64,000 bases of DNA from CAVUMR01 sp963742715 (GCA_963742715.1 CAVUMR010000003.1:1054001-1118000); one strand, 5' to 3'; counted from the stretch's first letter, positions 34,677-43,702 are shown. Notes: generated by a model from the letters alone, not told the origin. Program-made: numbers and translations.

Positions 34677-35429
34677 GTGACAACGATTCCGGGCGACGAC
34701 GAAGGCAGGCGGCCGGCGGATCGCGCCGGGATGCCTGACACCCCACTGGACTGGGAAAACATCGTCATTCCCGACGATGCCTCCGAGCTCGAAGCGGAAG
34801 CGGCCGCGGTCCGTCGCGAGTTGCGCCGCGAGTCCCGCCAGCACCGGTTGAGCACCTGGTTCGGCGGTCGTGACGTGGTCATCCCGGTATCGATCGTCGC
34901 GCTGGCCGTCATCGTCACCCTGACCAGCCTGTTCGCGGTCATGTGGCCGTACCAGCCGCCCGGTCGGGTCGGGACGGACGCGTCAGCCGCGCCGGACGGC
35001 AGCGCGCCGGCCGCGACGGTACGAACCGGCAGCCCGCTGCCCGATCTGGTACTGGTCGATGGTGCCGGCACCCAGGTACGACTCCGGGACACCCAGCCGG
35101 CTGTCCTGCTGGTGACCGCGTGCACCTGTACCGAGCTGGTGGTCGCTACCGCGGCCGCGGCCGCCGCCCGGCACGTACCGGTGATCGAAGTGGCGGCCGG
35201 CGACGCGCCCGCGATCCCCACCGCGGTACCGGTCGGACAGGTCGGCGCGCTGGGTGACCCGACCGGCGCGCTCACCGGCGCGGTCAGTCAGGCCCCCGGC
35301 GCCAGTACCGCCGATCCGCATACGGCCACGGTGATCCTGGTCGACTCGGCCGGCCTGGTGACCCGACTGGTGTACGGAGCGGCCTCGGTCGAGTCGTTCC
35401 GCGCCGACCTGGCCAAGCTCGGCGGCTAG
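34677..35429 (+). CDS. Single-pass membrane protein with thioredoxin-like extracytoplasmic domain
   Basis: About 250 aa from the GTG at 34677. The cytoplasmic part (residues 1-75) has an acidic start and a basic helix (AAVRRELRRESRQHRLSTWF). One membrane helix follows (VVIPVSIVALAVIVTLTSLF). The outer part resembles a TlpA/thioredoxin-like fold (GSPLPDLVLVDGAGTQVRLR, QPAVLLVTACTCTELVVATA). CTC replaces a CxxC motif, so classical disulfide exchange is doubtful. Function unknown. Confidence 0.7.
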   Translation: MTTIPGDDEGRRPADRAGMPDTPLDWENIVIPDDASELEAEAAAVRRELRRESRQHRLSTWFGGRDVVIPVSIVALAVIVTLTSLFAVMWPYQPPGRVGTDASAAPDGSAPAATVRTGSPLPDLVLVDGAGTQVRLRDTQPAVLLVTACTCTELVVATAAAAAARHVPVIEVAAGDAPAIPTAVPVGQVGALGDPTGALTGAVSQAPGASTADPHTATVILVDSAGLVTRLVYGAASVESFRADLAKLGG

Positions 35430-35434
35430 CGCTC

Positions 35435-35458
35435 CCCGGCCGGTCGTGCCCGGCCGGG
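35435..35458. terminator. Hairpin between convergent genes
   Basis: Perfect 9-bp arms (CCCGGCCGG / CCGGCCGGG) around a 6-nt loop fill the 29-bp gap between the genes ending at 35429 and 35459. Probably a bidirectional terminator. Confidence 0.65.
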
Positions 35459-36526
35459 TCAGGTGCGCTGGAGCAGCACGGCGTAGAGGGTGAGGCCCGG
35501 CCCGAACGCGAGCGCCACGCAGTACCCGCCCGGACGCGCGCCCGCCGTGACCAGTGCGTCCAGCACCAGCAGTACCGTCGCCGACGAGCAGTTGCCGTGC
35601 TCGCGCAGGGTCTCCCGGGACGCGCGCAGCGCGTCGGCCGACAGGTGCAGCTCGCTCTCGATCACGTCCAGGATCCGCGGGCCGCCCGGATGTACCGCCC
35701 ATCCGTCCACATCGGACGGTTTCAGTCCGTACCGACCGAGCAGCTTCCCCACCAGATCCGCCACGTGCACCGACAGCACGTCCGGTACCCGCGGGGACAG
35801 CCCCATCCGGAAGCCGAGATCGGTGACGTCCCAGGTCATGTGGTCGGCCGTGGCCGGATCGGTCACCGCAGCCACATCGAGCACCCGGTACCCGTTGACC
35901 GCACCCGGCTGTACCACCACGGCGGCCGCGGCGTCGCTGAACAGCGCGTGCGCCACGATCTGCCCGACGTCACCGGTCGGCGGTTGTACATGCAGGCTGG
36001 TCAGCTCCAGGCAGAGCAGTACCGCCGGCCGGCCGCGGGCGGTCACGTAGTCCGACACCGCGCCGAGTGCCGGCAGCGCCGCGTAGCAGCCCATATGCCC
36101 GATCAGCAGCCGCTGTACGTCCGGTGCCATGTCGAGGTCACGCGCCAGCAGGATGTCCAGCCCCGGGGTGGTGTAGCCGGTACAGGTCGCCACCGCGAAC
36201 AGCCCGACGTCCCGTGCCGCCAACCCGGCCGCACCGAGCGCCATCGTCAGCGCGTCCTTGCCCAACGGCATCGCCTCTGTCACGTACCGCTGCATCCGCT
36301 GCCCGGTGGTCCACGTCGACACGTCCTCGACCAGCGGGTTGGCCACCCCGTGCCGGTGGGCCACGCCGGAGTTACTGAACAGCCGGCCGGCCCACCGGGT
36401 CTCCCGGAAGTGCTCGGCGAAGAACCCGTCCCAGAGTTCGCGCTGGTCGAGCGCTGGCGGATGGGCGATCCCCAGCCCGGTGATGGTCGGTAGAGCGGTG
36501 GAGCCGGCCGTACCGCCGGCTACCAT
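35459..36526 (-). CDS. Type III polyketide synthase (chalcone-synthase-like)
   Basis: 355 aa homodimeric thiolase-fold synthase. The Cys-His-Asn triad is present: Cys in RLLIGHMGCYAALPAL, His in DGWAVHPGGPRILDV, Asn in LREHGNCSSATVLLVLDAL. FAVATCTGYTTPGLDILLAR is another family stretch. Bacterial relatives make alkylresorcinols, alkylpyrones or tetrahydroxynaphthalene; the product cannot be read from sequence. The ATG at 36526 lies inside the stop region of the upstream dehydrogenase-like gene (ATGGTAG), implying coupling. Genes for methylation, oxidation and prenylation are adjacent, suggesting a phenolic lipid or quinone. Confidence 0.92.
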   Translation of the reverse strand: MVAGGTAGSTALPTITGLGIAHPPALDQRELWDGFFAEHFRETRWAGRLFSNSGVAHRHGVANPLVEDVSTWTTGQRMQRYVTEAMPLGKDALTMALGAAGLAARDVGLFAVATCTGYTTPGLDILLARDLDMAPDVQRLLIGHMGCYAALPALGAVSDYVTARGRPAVLLCLELTSLHVQPPTGDVGQIVAHALFSDAAAAVVVQPGAVNGYRVLDVAAVTDPATADHMTWDVTDLGFRMGLSPRVPDVLSVHVADLVGKLLGRYGLKPSDVDGWAVHPGGPRILDVIESELHLSADALRASRETLREHGNCSSATVLLVLDALVTAGARPGGYCVALAFGPGLTLYAVLLQRT

Positions 36527-37758
36527 CTTGGCGCCGATCCGTCGGCGTGCGGATCTCCACCGAGCGCGGCCACCCCGAGCCAGTCGGCGCACACGTCACT
36601 CGTGGCCGGCTGCAACGAACCGCACCGGGCATCGCGGTACAGCCGCTCAAGCGGATGCCCCCGGCGGCTGGCCGAGGTGCCGGCGGCCTCCAGCATGGAC
36701 GCGGCGACCTGCTGTGCGGCCTCCCCGGCGAGCAGCTTGGCCCGCCACACCCACCGGTTGGTCTCCGGATCTCCCGGCGCCTCGTCCACCCGCCGCGCCG
36801 CCTCCAGCACCGCCAGCCGGGTCGCGGCCACTGTCGCGTCGGCCCGGCCGAGCCGGGCGCGTACCGCCGGGAGCCCGGCCAGCCCGCGCTCGTTGAGGTG
36901 TGCCGCGGCCGCCTCGACCGCCGCCTGGGCTACCCCGACGTACACCGCGGCATAGCTCGCCACCAGCCAGTGCGGCATGATCTGCGCGACCAGCAGGGCC
37001 AGCCCCTCCACCCCGCCGAGCAGCGCGTCCGCCGGTACGGTCACGTCCAGGTGCAGGTCATGGCTGCCGGTGGCGCGCATGCCGAGCGAGTCCCAGGTCT
37101 CCTCCACCGTCACGCCGGGGCCGGCCGGTACCAGGAACTGCGAGATCTTGTCCGGCTCGCTCTCCGACCGCGCCACCACGAGGTAACCGTCGGCGTGACC
37201 GGCGCCGGACACGAACGTCTTGCTGCCGTTGAGGTGGAACCCGTCGCCGGCCGGGCGGTACGAGGTGGACACCTTCGACAGCCGGGAGCCGACCCCGCGT
37301 TCACTCATCGCCACCGCGTACAGGGATCCCTCGGCGGCCGCGCCGAGAATCCGGTCCCGGGCCCGGAAGTACGACTCGGGCGCACCGAGCGCGCCGGCCA
37401 ACTCGTCCGGCATGTGGGCGAGCGCCCCGGTCACCGAGGCGTGCATGTTGAAGATCAGCGCGGTCGCGCCGTTGCCGCGGGCCAGCTCGTTCGCCACCTC
37501 GGCGTACTCGGCGAAGCTCGCACCGGTACCGCCGAGCCGCGTCGGCACCATCAGGCCGAGCAGCCCCGCCGCGCGCAGGTCGGCGAAGTCGTCCACCGGA
37601 AAGGCGCCGGACCGGTCGTACCCCTCCGCCCGCTCCGCCAACCGCGGCGCCAGCTCGTGGGCCGCCGCCACCGGGCTCCGCCGCGGCTCCACCGCCCCGT
37701 CGTCGACGCCACCATCATCGGCGGCCACCGGTGCGGGCTCGGTCATCCGATCGCTCAT
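36520..37758 (-). CDS. Acyl-CoA dehydrogenase-family flavoprotein
   Basis: 412 aa. The fold is clear: FPVDDFADLRAAGLLGLMVP and YAEVANELARGNGATALIF (N-terminal helices), the flavin-contacting AMSERGVGSRLSKVS, GFHLNGSKTFVSGAGHADGY and EETWDSLGMRATGSHDLHLD (beta domain), and a C-terminal helical bundle. The usual catalytic Glu region is not obvious, and SERGVGS replaces the typical SEPxxGS, so it may be a class D flavin monooxygenase or hydroxylase rather than a beta-oxidation enzyme. Its ATG overlaps the methyltransferase stop (ATGA) and has AAGGAG upstream. It could hydroxylate or desaturate the polyketide product (inference). Confidence 0.85.
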   Translation of the reverse strand: MSDRMTEPAPVAADDGGVDDGAVEPRRSPVAAAHELAPRLAERAEGYDRSGAFPVDDFADLRAAGLLGLMVPTRLGGTGASFAEYAEVANELARGNGATALIFNMHASVTGALAHMPDELAGALGAPESYFRARDRILGAAAEGSLYAVAMSERGVGSRLSKVSTSYRPAGDGFHLNGSKTFVSGAGHADGYLVVARSESEPDKISQFLVPAGPGVTVEETWDSLGMRATGSHDLHLDVTVPADALLGGVEGLALLVAQIMPHWLVASYAAVYVGVAQAAVEAAAAHLNERGLAGLPAVRARLGRADATVAATRLAVLEAARRVDEAPGDPETNRWVWRAKLLAGEAAQQVAASMLEAAGTSASRRGHPLERLYRDARCGSLQPATSDVCADWLGVAALGGDPHADGSAPRW

Positions 37759-38462
37759 GCCAGCTCCTTCACGCCTCGACCCTGGTACAGCACCGCGGTG
37801 GAGAAGGTGGGCAGCATCGGTACCGGACCGCGCCGGGTCACGATCCACCGGAGCAGACCGGTCACCGATGGCCGGAACCCGCGCACCTCGAGGCGTACCC
37901 CGTACTTCGCACACGCGTCGATCAGCCGGTCCGGTTCGACGAACAGGGCCGGGTCGTGGATGCCGGCAGGCGCACCACCTGGTACCCGCTCAGCCAGGGT
38001 GATCGCGACGAACCGGGCGAGTCGGGTGGCCGCGATCGTGTCCAGCACCAGCAGGCCACCGGGACGGAGCAGTCGACACGCTTCGGCGACCACAGTGTCC
38101 AGGTCGTACACATGCTCGAGCAGTTCACCCGCGCTGACCACGTCGGCGCAGCCGTCCGGCAGCGGCAGCGCACCGACATCGGCCCGTACCGGCCGGATCC
38201 CGTGCGCCGCGGCCTGCGTCAACGCGCTGGCAACCAGGTCCACGCCGAGGTGCCGGTAGCCCTTGCCGGCGACGTGCGGGGCGAGCAGCCCACCGCCGCA
38301 GCCGAGGTCGACCAGCACCGCCCCGTCGCGCCGCGCCGGCGGCACCAGTTTCGCCCGGGCAGCCGCGATCCAGTGCAGCATCGCGAAGGTGCCGTCCGCC
38401 TCCCACCACTCCCCGGCGAGATCGTCGTACTGACCCAGGTCGTTACGTGGACGCGACGGCAT
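37755..38462 (-). CDS. UbiG-like SAM-dependent methyltransferase
   Basis: 235 aa from the ATG at 38462. Class I methyltransferase: VLVDLGCGGGLLAPHVAGKG (SAM motif I), GYRHLGVDLVASAL, PLPDGCADVVSAGELLEHVY and CRLLRPGGLLVLDTIA. The EWWEADGTFAMLHWIAAAR start is typical of UbiG-type O-methyltransferases acting on polyprenyl or alkyl phenols. First gene of the methyltransferase-dehydrogenase-PKS operon, divergent from UbiA with a 116-bp shared control region. Likely methylates a phenolic hydroxyl (inference). Confidence 0.87.
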   Translation of the reverse strand: MPSRPRNDLGQYDDLAGEWWEADGTFAMLHWIAAARAKLVPPARRDGAVLVDLGCGGGLLAPHVAGKGYRHLGVDLVASALTQAAAHGIRPVRADVGALPLPDGCADVVSAGELLEHVYDLDTVVAEACRLLRPGGLLVLDTIAATRLARFVAITLAERVPGGAPAGIHDPALFVEPDRLIDACAKYGVRLEVRGFRPSVTGLLRWIVTRRGPVPMLPTFSTAVLYQGRGVKELA

Positions 38463-38578
38463 GTCTTCGAGCGTTACACAGCTTGGCGCCATTGCGCCCC
38501 TGTCACCGGATCTTCGCCGTGTCCGCGTTGCGGCCGGTCGCACCGGATGCCCGTACGCCGGCGGGCACACTGAGCCGC

Positions 38579-39415
38579 GTGACGGGTGCGGTGGAGTGGC
38601 TGTGGGCGCTGGTACGCGCCTGCCATCCGGAACCGACGGTGGCGGTCACCGGCGGTGCGACCGTACTCGCGATAGCGACCGGCCGGGACGCGTCCGGGGT
38701 GCTGGCGGTGGCCGCCGCGGTGCTGGCCGGACAGCTCTCGGTCGGCTGGAGCAACGACTGGATCGACGCGGCCCGCGACCGCGCCGTCGGACGGTCGGAC
38801 AAGCCGGTGGTACAGGGTGCCCTGTCGCCACGTGCACTGGCCGTCGCGGCGGTCGGCGCCGGCATCGCCACGGTGCCGCTGTCGCTGCTGTCCGGGCCGG
38901 TCGCGGGGCTGGTGCACGTGGCCGCGGTCGCTTCTGCCTGGCTGTACAACCGGCCGCTCAAGTCCACTCCGGTGTCGGTACTGCCGTACCTGCTCTCGTT
39001 CGGGCTGCTCCCGTCGTTCGTGGTACTCGGGCTGCCCGGTACCCCCGCGCCACCGTGGTGGCTGGTGACCGCCGGCGCGCTGCTCGGTGGTGGCGCGCAC
39101 TTCGCCAACGTGGTGGGCGACCTGGCCGACGACGCGCGCAGCGGGATCCACGGGCTGCCGCACCGGCTCGGCCGTACCGGCAGCCTGATCGCGGCGTACC
39201 TGCTGCTGGTCGCGGCAACCGCGGTACTCGCGTTCGGGCCGGCCGGTACTCCGGGCTGGTACGGCTGGCTCGGGCTCGCCATCGCGCTGTCCGCGCTCGC
39301 GACCGGTGCCGGGTACAGCCGCCGACCCCGGTCCCGCGCCGCGTTCCGGGTCGTGCTGGTGGTCGCGCTGGTGGATGTCGTACTCCTGCTGCTGTCCGGA
39401 CCCCGACTCGGCTGA
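38579..39415 (+). CDS. UbiA-family prenyltransferase
   Basis: About 278 aa with eight or nine membrane helices. Both Asp-rich Mg-diphosphate motifs are present: SNDWIDAARDRAVGRSDKP (N-D-x2-D-x3-D) and VVGDLADDARSGIHGLPHRL. Such enzymes attach prenyl groups to aromatic or quinone precursors at the membrane. The GTG at 38579 is chosen because it is 7 nt after a CACACT box and the protein then starts at the first helix. Placed beside a type III PKS and a methyltransferase, it is a good candidate to prenylate the polyketide phenol; a general MenA/UbiA role is also possible. Confidence 0.88.
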   Translation: MTGAVEWLWALVRACHPEPTVAVTGGATVLAIATGRDASGVLAVAAAVLAGQLSVGWSNDWIDAARDRAVGRSDKPVVQGALSPRALAVAAVGAGIATVPLSLLSGPVAGLVHVAAVASAWLYNRPLKSTPVSVLPYLLSFGLLPSFVVLGLPGTPAPPWWLVTAGALLGGGAHFANVVGDLADDARSGIHGLPHRLGRTGSLIAAYLLLVAATAVLAFGPAGTPGWYGWLGLAIALSALATGAGYSRRPRSRAAFRVVLVVALVDVVLLLLSGPRLG

Positions 39416-39446
39416 CCCGACTCGGCTGACCCGGCTCGGTTGAGCC
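39405..39446 (+). repeat. 14-bp tandem repeat over the UbiA stop codon
   Basis: GACTCGGCTGACCC at 39405-39418 and 39419-39432, with a degenerate third copy to 39446. The first copy includes the UbiA-family gene's TGA. Confidence 0.85.
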
Positions 39447-39560
39447 GGCCGCGACCCTTGATCGGCCACCACCGGGTCTCCGCGCAGGCCCCGGACACCC
39501 GGCCACTACGCTGTACCGCGGTCTTCGTTTGGGATCCCGTACGGCCACCAGGAGGGTTCC

Positions 39561-40328
39561 GTGAACCGCTCGACCTACCGTCCGGCGCGGACGCGCCGCC
39601 TGGCTCGTCGCGTCGCCATGATCGCTGTGGCCGGTGCGGGAGTCGCGGCGCTGGTGAGCGGCTGCGGTGCCGGCCAGATCGCGGCGACCTCCAAGATCAC
39701 CGCGTCGGTCCAGGGCGTGAGCGCGGATCGGGGCGACATCCAGCTCCGGGACGTCACCGTGGCATACCCCGGCGAGGCGGACCGCCAGTACGCGGACGGC
39801 GCGAGTGCCCCGCTGGCCCTGCACGTGTTCAACTCCGGTCACACGGCCGACGCGCTGGTAGAGGTACGCAGCGAGGCCGCCGGGAAGGTGCTCTACGTCA
39901 GCTCCGGCCAGGCGAGCGCGTCCCCGTCGGCCACTGCGTCGACCTCGGCCACCGCGTCGCCGTCGGCCACCGCGTCGACCTCGGCATCCGCCACGCCGTC
40001 GGCCTCCGCGACCGGCTCTCCGTCCGCCACCGGCTCTCCGTCGACGACCGGTTCGCCCAGTCCGTCCGTCGCGCCCTCGCCGTCGCTGCCGGGCGTCGAG
40101 AAGTTCCGGATCGAACTGCCCCCCAGCGGGTACGCGATGCTGCGCCCCACCGCCGACACCTATCTCCTGCTCTTCGACCTGACCGGGGAGATCCTGCCGG
40201 GCCAGTCGGTACCGGTGACATTCGTGTTCGAGAACGCCGGCCCGGTGACGCTCCAGGTACCGGTCGCGTTGCCCGAGTCGGTGTCGTCCCGCAGCCCGCT
40301 GGAGCTGGAGCAGCCCGAAGGCGAGTGA
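39561..40328 (+). CDS. Lipoprotein with PCu(A)C-like domain and Ser/Ala/Thr repeat insert (LpqE-like)
   Basis: 255 aa. Signal peptide and lipobox (VAGAGVAALVSGC). The fold resembles PCu(A)C/DUF461 copper-chaperone-like proteins: DIQLRDVTVAYPGEADRQYA at the start and SGYAMLRPTADTYLLLFDLT plus VPVTFVFENAGPVTLQVPV at the end, but the His/Met copper ligands of true PCu(A)C are not evident. A 50-60-residue Ser/Ala/Thr/Pro stretch (SATAS/TGSPS repeats, 39907-40080) interrupts the domain. GGAGG precedes the GTG. Its place directly before radA matches lpqE in M. tuberculosis (from memory). Confidence 0.78.
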   Translation: MNRSTYRPARTRRLARRVAMIAVAGAGVAALVSGCGAGQIAATSKITASVQGVSADRGDIQLRDVTVAYPGEADRQYADGASAPLALHVFNSGHTADALVEVRSEAAGKVLYVSSGQASASPSATASTSATASPSATASTSASATPSASATGSPSATGSPSTTGSPSPSVAPSPSLPGVEKFRIELPPSGYAMLRPTADTYLLLFDLTGEILPGQSVPVTFVFENAGPVTLQVPVALPESVSSRSPLELEQPEGE

Positions 40329-40365
40329 CCGGCCGCGCCTGACCCGACTCGTCGTACCGACGGGC

Positions 40366-40371
40366 TAGCGT
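40366..40371 (+). promoter_or_regulatory. -10 box of a probable leaderless promoter (radA)
   Basis: TAGCGT stands 7 nt before the radA GTG (40379), with no ribosome-binding site. Confidence 0.55.
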
Positions 40372-40378
40372 CCCGTCC

Positions 40379-41806
40379 GTGACAGTTCGTACCAGCGCCA
40401 CCTCGAAAAGCGGATCCGGCGGCCGCAGCCGCGCGTCCTTCGACTGCACCGCCTGCGGCGCCCGGGTGCCGAAGTGGGTGGGCCGCTGCCCGGAGTGCGG
40501 CGAGTGGGGTTCGGTCACCGAGAGCGTCACCAACACCCTTCCTCCGGTACCGACCGAGGTGGCCGTGCGCGCGCCGAGCGAGCCGGCCCGACCCATCGCA
40601 CAGATCAGCGCGGACCAGGCCCGGCGGCAGCCGACCGGGGTCGGCGAGCTGGACCGGGTGCTCGGCGGCGGCCTGGTGGCCGGTGGGGTGGTGCTGCTGG
40701 CCGGCGAGCCGGGAGTCGGCAAGTCGACGTTGCTGCTGGAGGCGGCACACAGCTGGGCACTGCGAGCCGGATCGATCGCGCTGGTGGTCAGCGGCGAGGA
40801 GTCGACCGCCCAGGTGCGGCTGCGGGCCGAACGCACCGGCGCGCTGGACGACCGGCTGTACCTGGCCAGCGAGACCGATCTCGCCACCGTGCTGGGACAT
40901 CTCGAGGCGGTACGACCGGGACTGCTCGTGCTGGACTCGGTCCAGACCATCGGCTCCGCCGAGGTCGACGGCACGCCCGGCGGGGTCACCCAGGTCCGCG
41001 CGGTGGCGTCCGCGCTGATCGCGGTGGCCAAGGAGCGGGGCATCGCCGTCGTGCTCGTCGGTCACGTGACCAAGGACGGCGGCATCGCCGGCCCCCGGGT
41101 GCTCGAGCACCTGGTCGACACCGTCCTGCATTTCGAAGGTGACCGGCACTCCACCCTGCGACTGATCCGCGCCACGAAGAACCGGTTCGGCCCGGCCGAC
41201 GAGGTGGGTTGCTTCGAGATGCACGACGGGGGCATCCGCGACCTGCCGGACCCGTCCGGGCTGTTCCTGGCCAGACATGCCGAGGCGGTGCCCGGCACCT
41301 GCGTGACCGTACTGGTCGAGGGGCGCCGCCCGCTGCTGGTGGAGGTACAGGCACTGGTGGCGCCGTCCAACCTGCCCAACCCGCCCCGACCCTCGGTCAG
41401 TGGGCTGGATGCCGCCCGGGTGGCGATGGTGCTGGCGGTACTCGGTCGCCGGGCCCGGGTCCGGTTGTTCGACCGGGAGGTGTTCGCCGCGACGGTGGGC
41501 GGCGTCCGGCTCGCCGAACCGGCCGCTGACCTCGCCGTCGCGCTCGCGGTCGCGTCGGCCGCCCGGGACGTACCGGTGGGCTCCGACCTGGTCGCCATCG
41601 GCGAGGTCGGCCTGGCCGGTGAGGTACGACCGGTGTCCGCGGTGCCGCGGCGGTTGGCGGAGGCGGCCCGCCTCGGTTTCCGCCGGGCACTGGTGCCGGC
41701 CGGCGCGGAACCGGCCCGGTCCGGCGGACAGGCTCCCACCGGCCTGCAGGTGATCGCGGTCGCGGACCTGAGCGCCGCGCTCCGGGTCGCGCTCGATCCG
41801 TCCTGA
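40379..41806 (+). CDS. radA: DNA repair protein RadA (Sms)
   Basis: 475 aa. N-terminal C4 zinc finger (FDCTACGARVPKWVGRCPEC), RecA-like ATPase with Walker A GEPGVGKSTLLLEAA, Walker B LLVLDSVQTI, the RadA-specific ATKNRFGPADEVGCFEM, and a C-terminal Lon-protease-like domain (GLDAARVAMVLAVLGRRARV; LVAIGEVGLAGEVRPVSAVP) lacking protease activity in the family. It promotes branch migration in recombination. disA lies downstream, and the two products are functionally linked in Bacillus. Confidence 0.97.
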   Translation: MTVRTSATSKSGSGGRSRASFDCTACGARVPKWVGRCPECGEWGSVTESVTNTLPPVPTEVAVRAPSEPARPIAQISADQARRQPTGVGELDRVLGGGLVAGGVVLLAGEPGVGKSTLLLEAAHSWALRAGSIALVVSGEESTAQVRLRAERTGALDDRLYLASETDLATVLGHLEAVRPGLLVLDSVQTIGSAEVDGTPGGVTQVRAVASALIAVAKERGIAVVLVGHVTKDGGIAGPRVLEHLVDTVLHFEGDRHSTLRLIRATKNRFGPADEVGCFEMHDGGIRDLPDPSGLFLARHAEAVPGTCVTVLVEGRRPLLVEVQALVAPSNLPNPPRPSVSGLDAARVAMVLAVLGRRARVRLFDREVFAATVGGVRLAEPAADLAVALAVASAARDVPVGSDLVAIGEVGLAGEVRPVSAVPRRLAEAARLGFRRALVPAGAEPARSGGQAPTGLQVIAVADLSAALRVALDPS

Positions 41807-42560
41807 CCGGTCGGTGACCTGTGCCAACGCGGGTGGTGACCCCGTCGGTACGGGACAGTTGGTCGAGCCCGGTCGATGTGTCGGTCCGGGGTGGGCGCGG
41901 AGCTGCTGACCGGCCCGTTCGGGCGTACCGAAGATCACCGGGGTTTTGCACCGGAGTCGTTTGCCGCACCTGGTACGACGGTTCGTACCGGTCCGTAGAC
42001 TGTGCCCGGCGACTTCGCGGCACACATCGGTAGAGCCTGTGACGGATACACCAACTCAGCCAACGGCCACACCACCGAAGACGGCAGGTGCGGATCCGGG
42101 GGACCTCGCCCAGAAGGCGGATACGCCGGTCCGGTCACCGGTGCCCCCGGCTGCCCGCGGGTCGGACCCGACCCTGCGGGTCGCACCTCCTCGCGGACGG
42201 GCGGCGGTCGCGCGGGCCCCGGCCAACGCCTACTGGACCGGCCCGATGCGACCTACCAGCGGATCCGACACCCGATCCGTCCAGTCCGGAGTCGGTCCGG
42301 CTCACCCCGGGCCGGCACCTACCGCGACCGACCCGACCGACCCACCCATGACCAACCCGACCCTGACCGACCCGACCAATCCGACCGTGACCGACCCGAC
42401 CGTGACCGACCCGACCGTGGCCGTCGCCGCGGCCGCCAGACCGGCTATCCGGAGCGATGCACTCATGCCCATCAAGCCTGCCGGCGCAACCGGGTCGACG
42501 GTAATCGCCGATCATGAGTCAATGCAGTCTGCTGGGCAACAGACTGAGGGGACGCCGAGC
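41807..42560 (+). other. Region between radA and disA: promoter and in-frame open extension
   Basis: 754 bp. A perfect inverted repeat GGTACGA-N4-TCGTACC (41972-41989) lies just before a TAGACT -10-like box (41996-42001), so a promoter is likely here. From the GTG at 42039 the frame stays open into disA for 522 nt, encoding a Pro/Thr/Ala-rich stretch (VTDTPTQPTATPPKTAGADP ... NAYWTGPMRPTSGSD) with a TDPTVTDPTV repeat at about 42345-42420. It is either an N-terminal extension of DisA or a long leader. Confidence 0.5.
41972..42001 (+). promoter_or_regulatory. Candidate disA promoter with inverted repeat
   Basis: The 7-bp inverted repeat (41972-41978 / 41983-41989) followed by TAGACT at 41996-42001 would start transcription near 42008, about 550 nt before the usual disA start. 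Confidence 0.4.
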
Positions 42561-43637
42561 GTGCCGATCGACCGCGACGACCCGCTACGCGCCACGCTCG
42601 CACTGATGGCGCCGGGTACCGCACTGCGGGACGGCCTCGAACGGATCCTGCGGGGCAACACCGGCGCGCTGATCGTGCTCGGCCTGGACCGGATGGTCGA
42701 CTCCATCTGTACCGGCGGGTTCCCGCTCGACGTGGAGTTCTCCGCGACCCGCCTCCGTGAGCTGTGCAAGATGGACGGCGCGGTGATCCTGACCAACGAC
42801 TGCTCCCGGATCGTACGAGCCGCCGTGCACCTGATGCCGGACCCGTCGATACCGAGCGAGGAGTCCGGTACCCGGCACCGCACCGCCGAACGGGTCGCCA
42901 AGCAGACCGGTTACCCGGTGATCTCGGTGAGCCAGTCGATGCGGATCATCGGGCTGTACGTCGCCGGCCAACGGCACGTCCTGGACGACTCGGCCGCGAT
43001 CCTGTCCCGGGCGAACCAGGCGCTCGCCACGCTCGAGCGGTACAAGGCACGCCTCGACGAGGTGTCCGGCACCCTGTCCGCGCTGGAGATCGAGGATCTC
43101 GTCACCGTCCGGGACGCGATGGCAGTGGTACAGCGGCTGGAGATGGTGCGGCGGATCGCCGACGAGATCGAGGGGTACGTCATCGAGCTCGGGGTCGACG
43201 GCCGACTGCTCGCGCTGCAACTGGACGAGCTGATGGCGGGCGTGGACGAGGACCGGACCCTGGTCATCCGCGACTACCTGCCGCCGGGCGGGCGGCACCG
43301 GTCGGTCCGGGAGGTACTCGGGGAGCTGGACCAGCTGTCCGCCACCGAACTGCTGGACCTGACCGCGGTCGCCAAGGCGCTCGGCTACCCGGCCACCGCG
43401 GACGCGCTGGACGGCGCGATCAGTCCGTGTGGCTTCCGGCTACTGGCCAAGGTGCCGCGCCTACCCCCCGGCATCGTGGACGCGCTGGTCGAGCACTTCG
43501 GCACGCTGCAGCGGCTGTTGGGCGCGGCGGTGGAGGATCTACAGGCCGTAGACGGCGTAGGAGACGCGCGGGCCCGCAACGTACGGGAGGGCCTGTCCCG
43601 GCTGGCCGAGGCGTCCATCCTCGAGCGGTACGTCTGA
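42561..43637 (+). CDS. disA: Diadenylate cyclase DisA, DNA-integrity scanning protein
   Basis: 358 aa from the GTG at 42561, which has TGAGGGG 9 nt upstream and matches the usual length and N-terminus (DDPLRATLALMAPGTALRDG). The DAC domain carries LCKMDGAVILTNDCSRI and the RHR motif in SGTRHRTAERVAKQTGYPVIS. A helical spine follows, then C-terminal helix-hairpin-helix DNA binding (DLQAVDGVGDARARNVREGL). It makes cyclic di-AMP and should stall at branched DNA; radA sits upstream. The same frame is open for another 522 nt upstream, so a longer protein starting at 42039 cannot be excluded. Confidence 0.93.
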   Translation: MPIDRDDPLRATLALMAPGTALRDGLERILRGNTGALIVLGLDRMVDSICTGGFPLDVEFSATRLRELCKMDGAVILTNDCSRIVRAAVHLMPDPSIPSEESGTRHRTAERVAKQTGYPVISVSQSMRIIGLYVAGQRHVLDDSAAILSRANQALATLERYKARLDEVSGTLSALEIEDLVTVRDAMAVVQRLEMVRRIADEIEGYVIELGVDGRLLALQLDELMAGVDEDRTLVIRDYLPPGGRHRSVREVLGELDQLSATELLDLTAVAKALGYPATADALDGAISPCGFRLLAKVPRLPPGIVDALVEHFGTLQRLLGAAVEDLQAVDGVGDARARNVREGLSRLAEASILERYV

Positions 43638-43702
43638 GGTTCCCATCCCGTCCGCGTCGTGACCGGGTGCGCGGGGCGACGCCGCTGGTGGACGTCGCGC
43701 GC

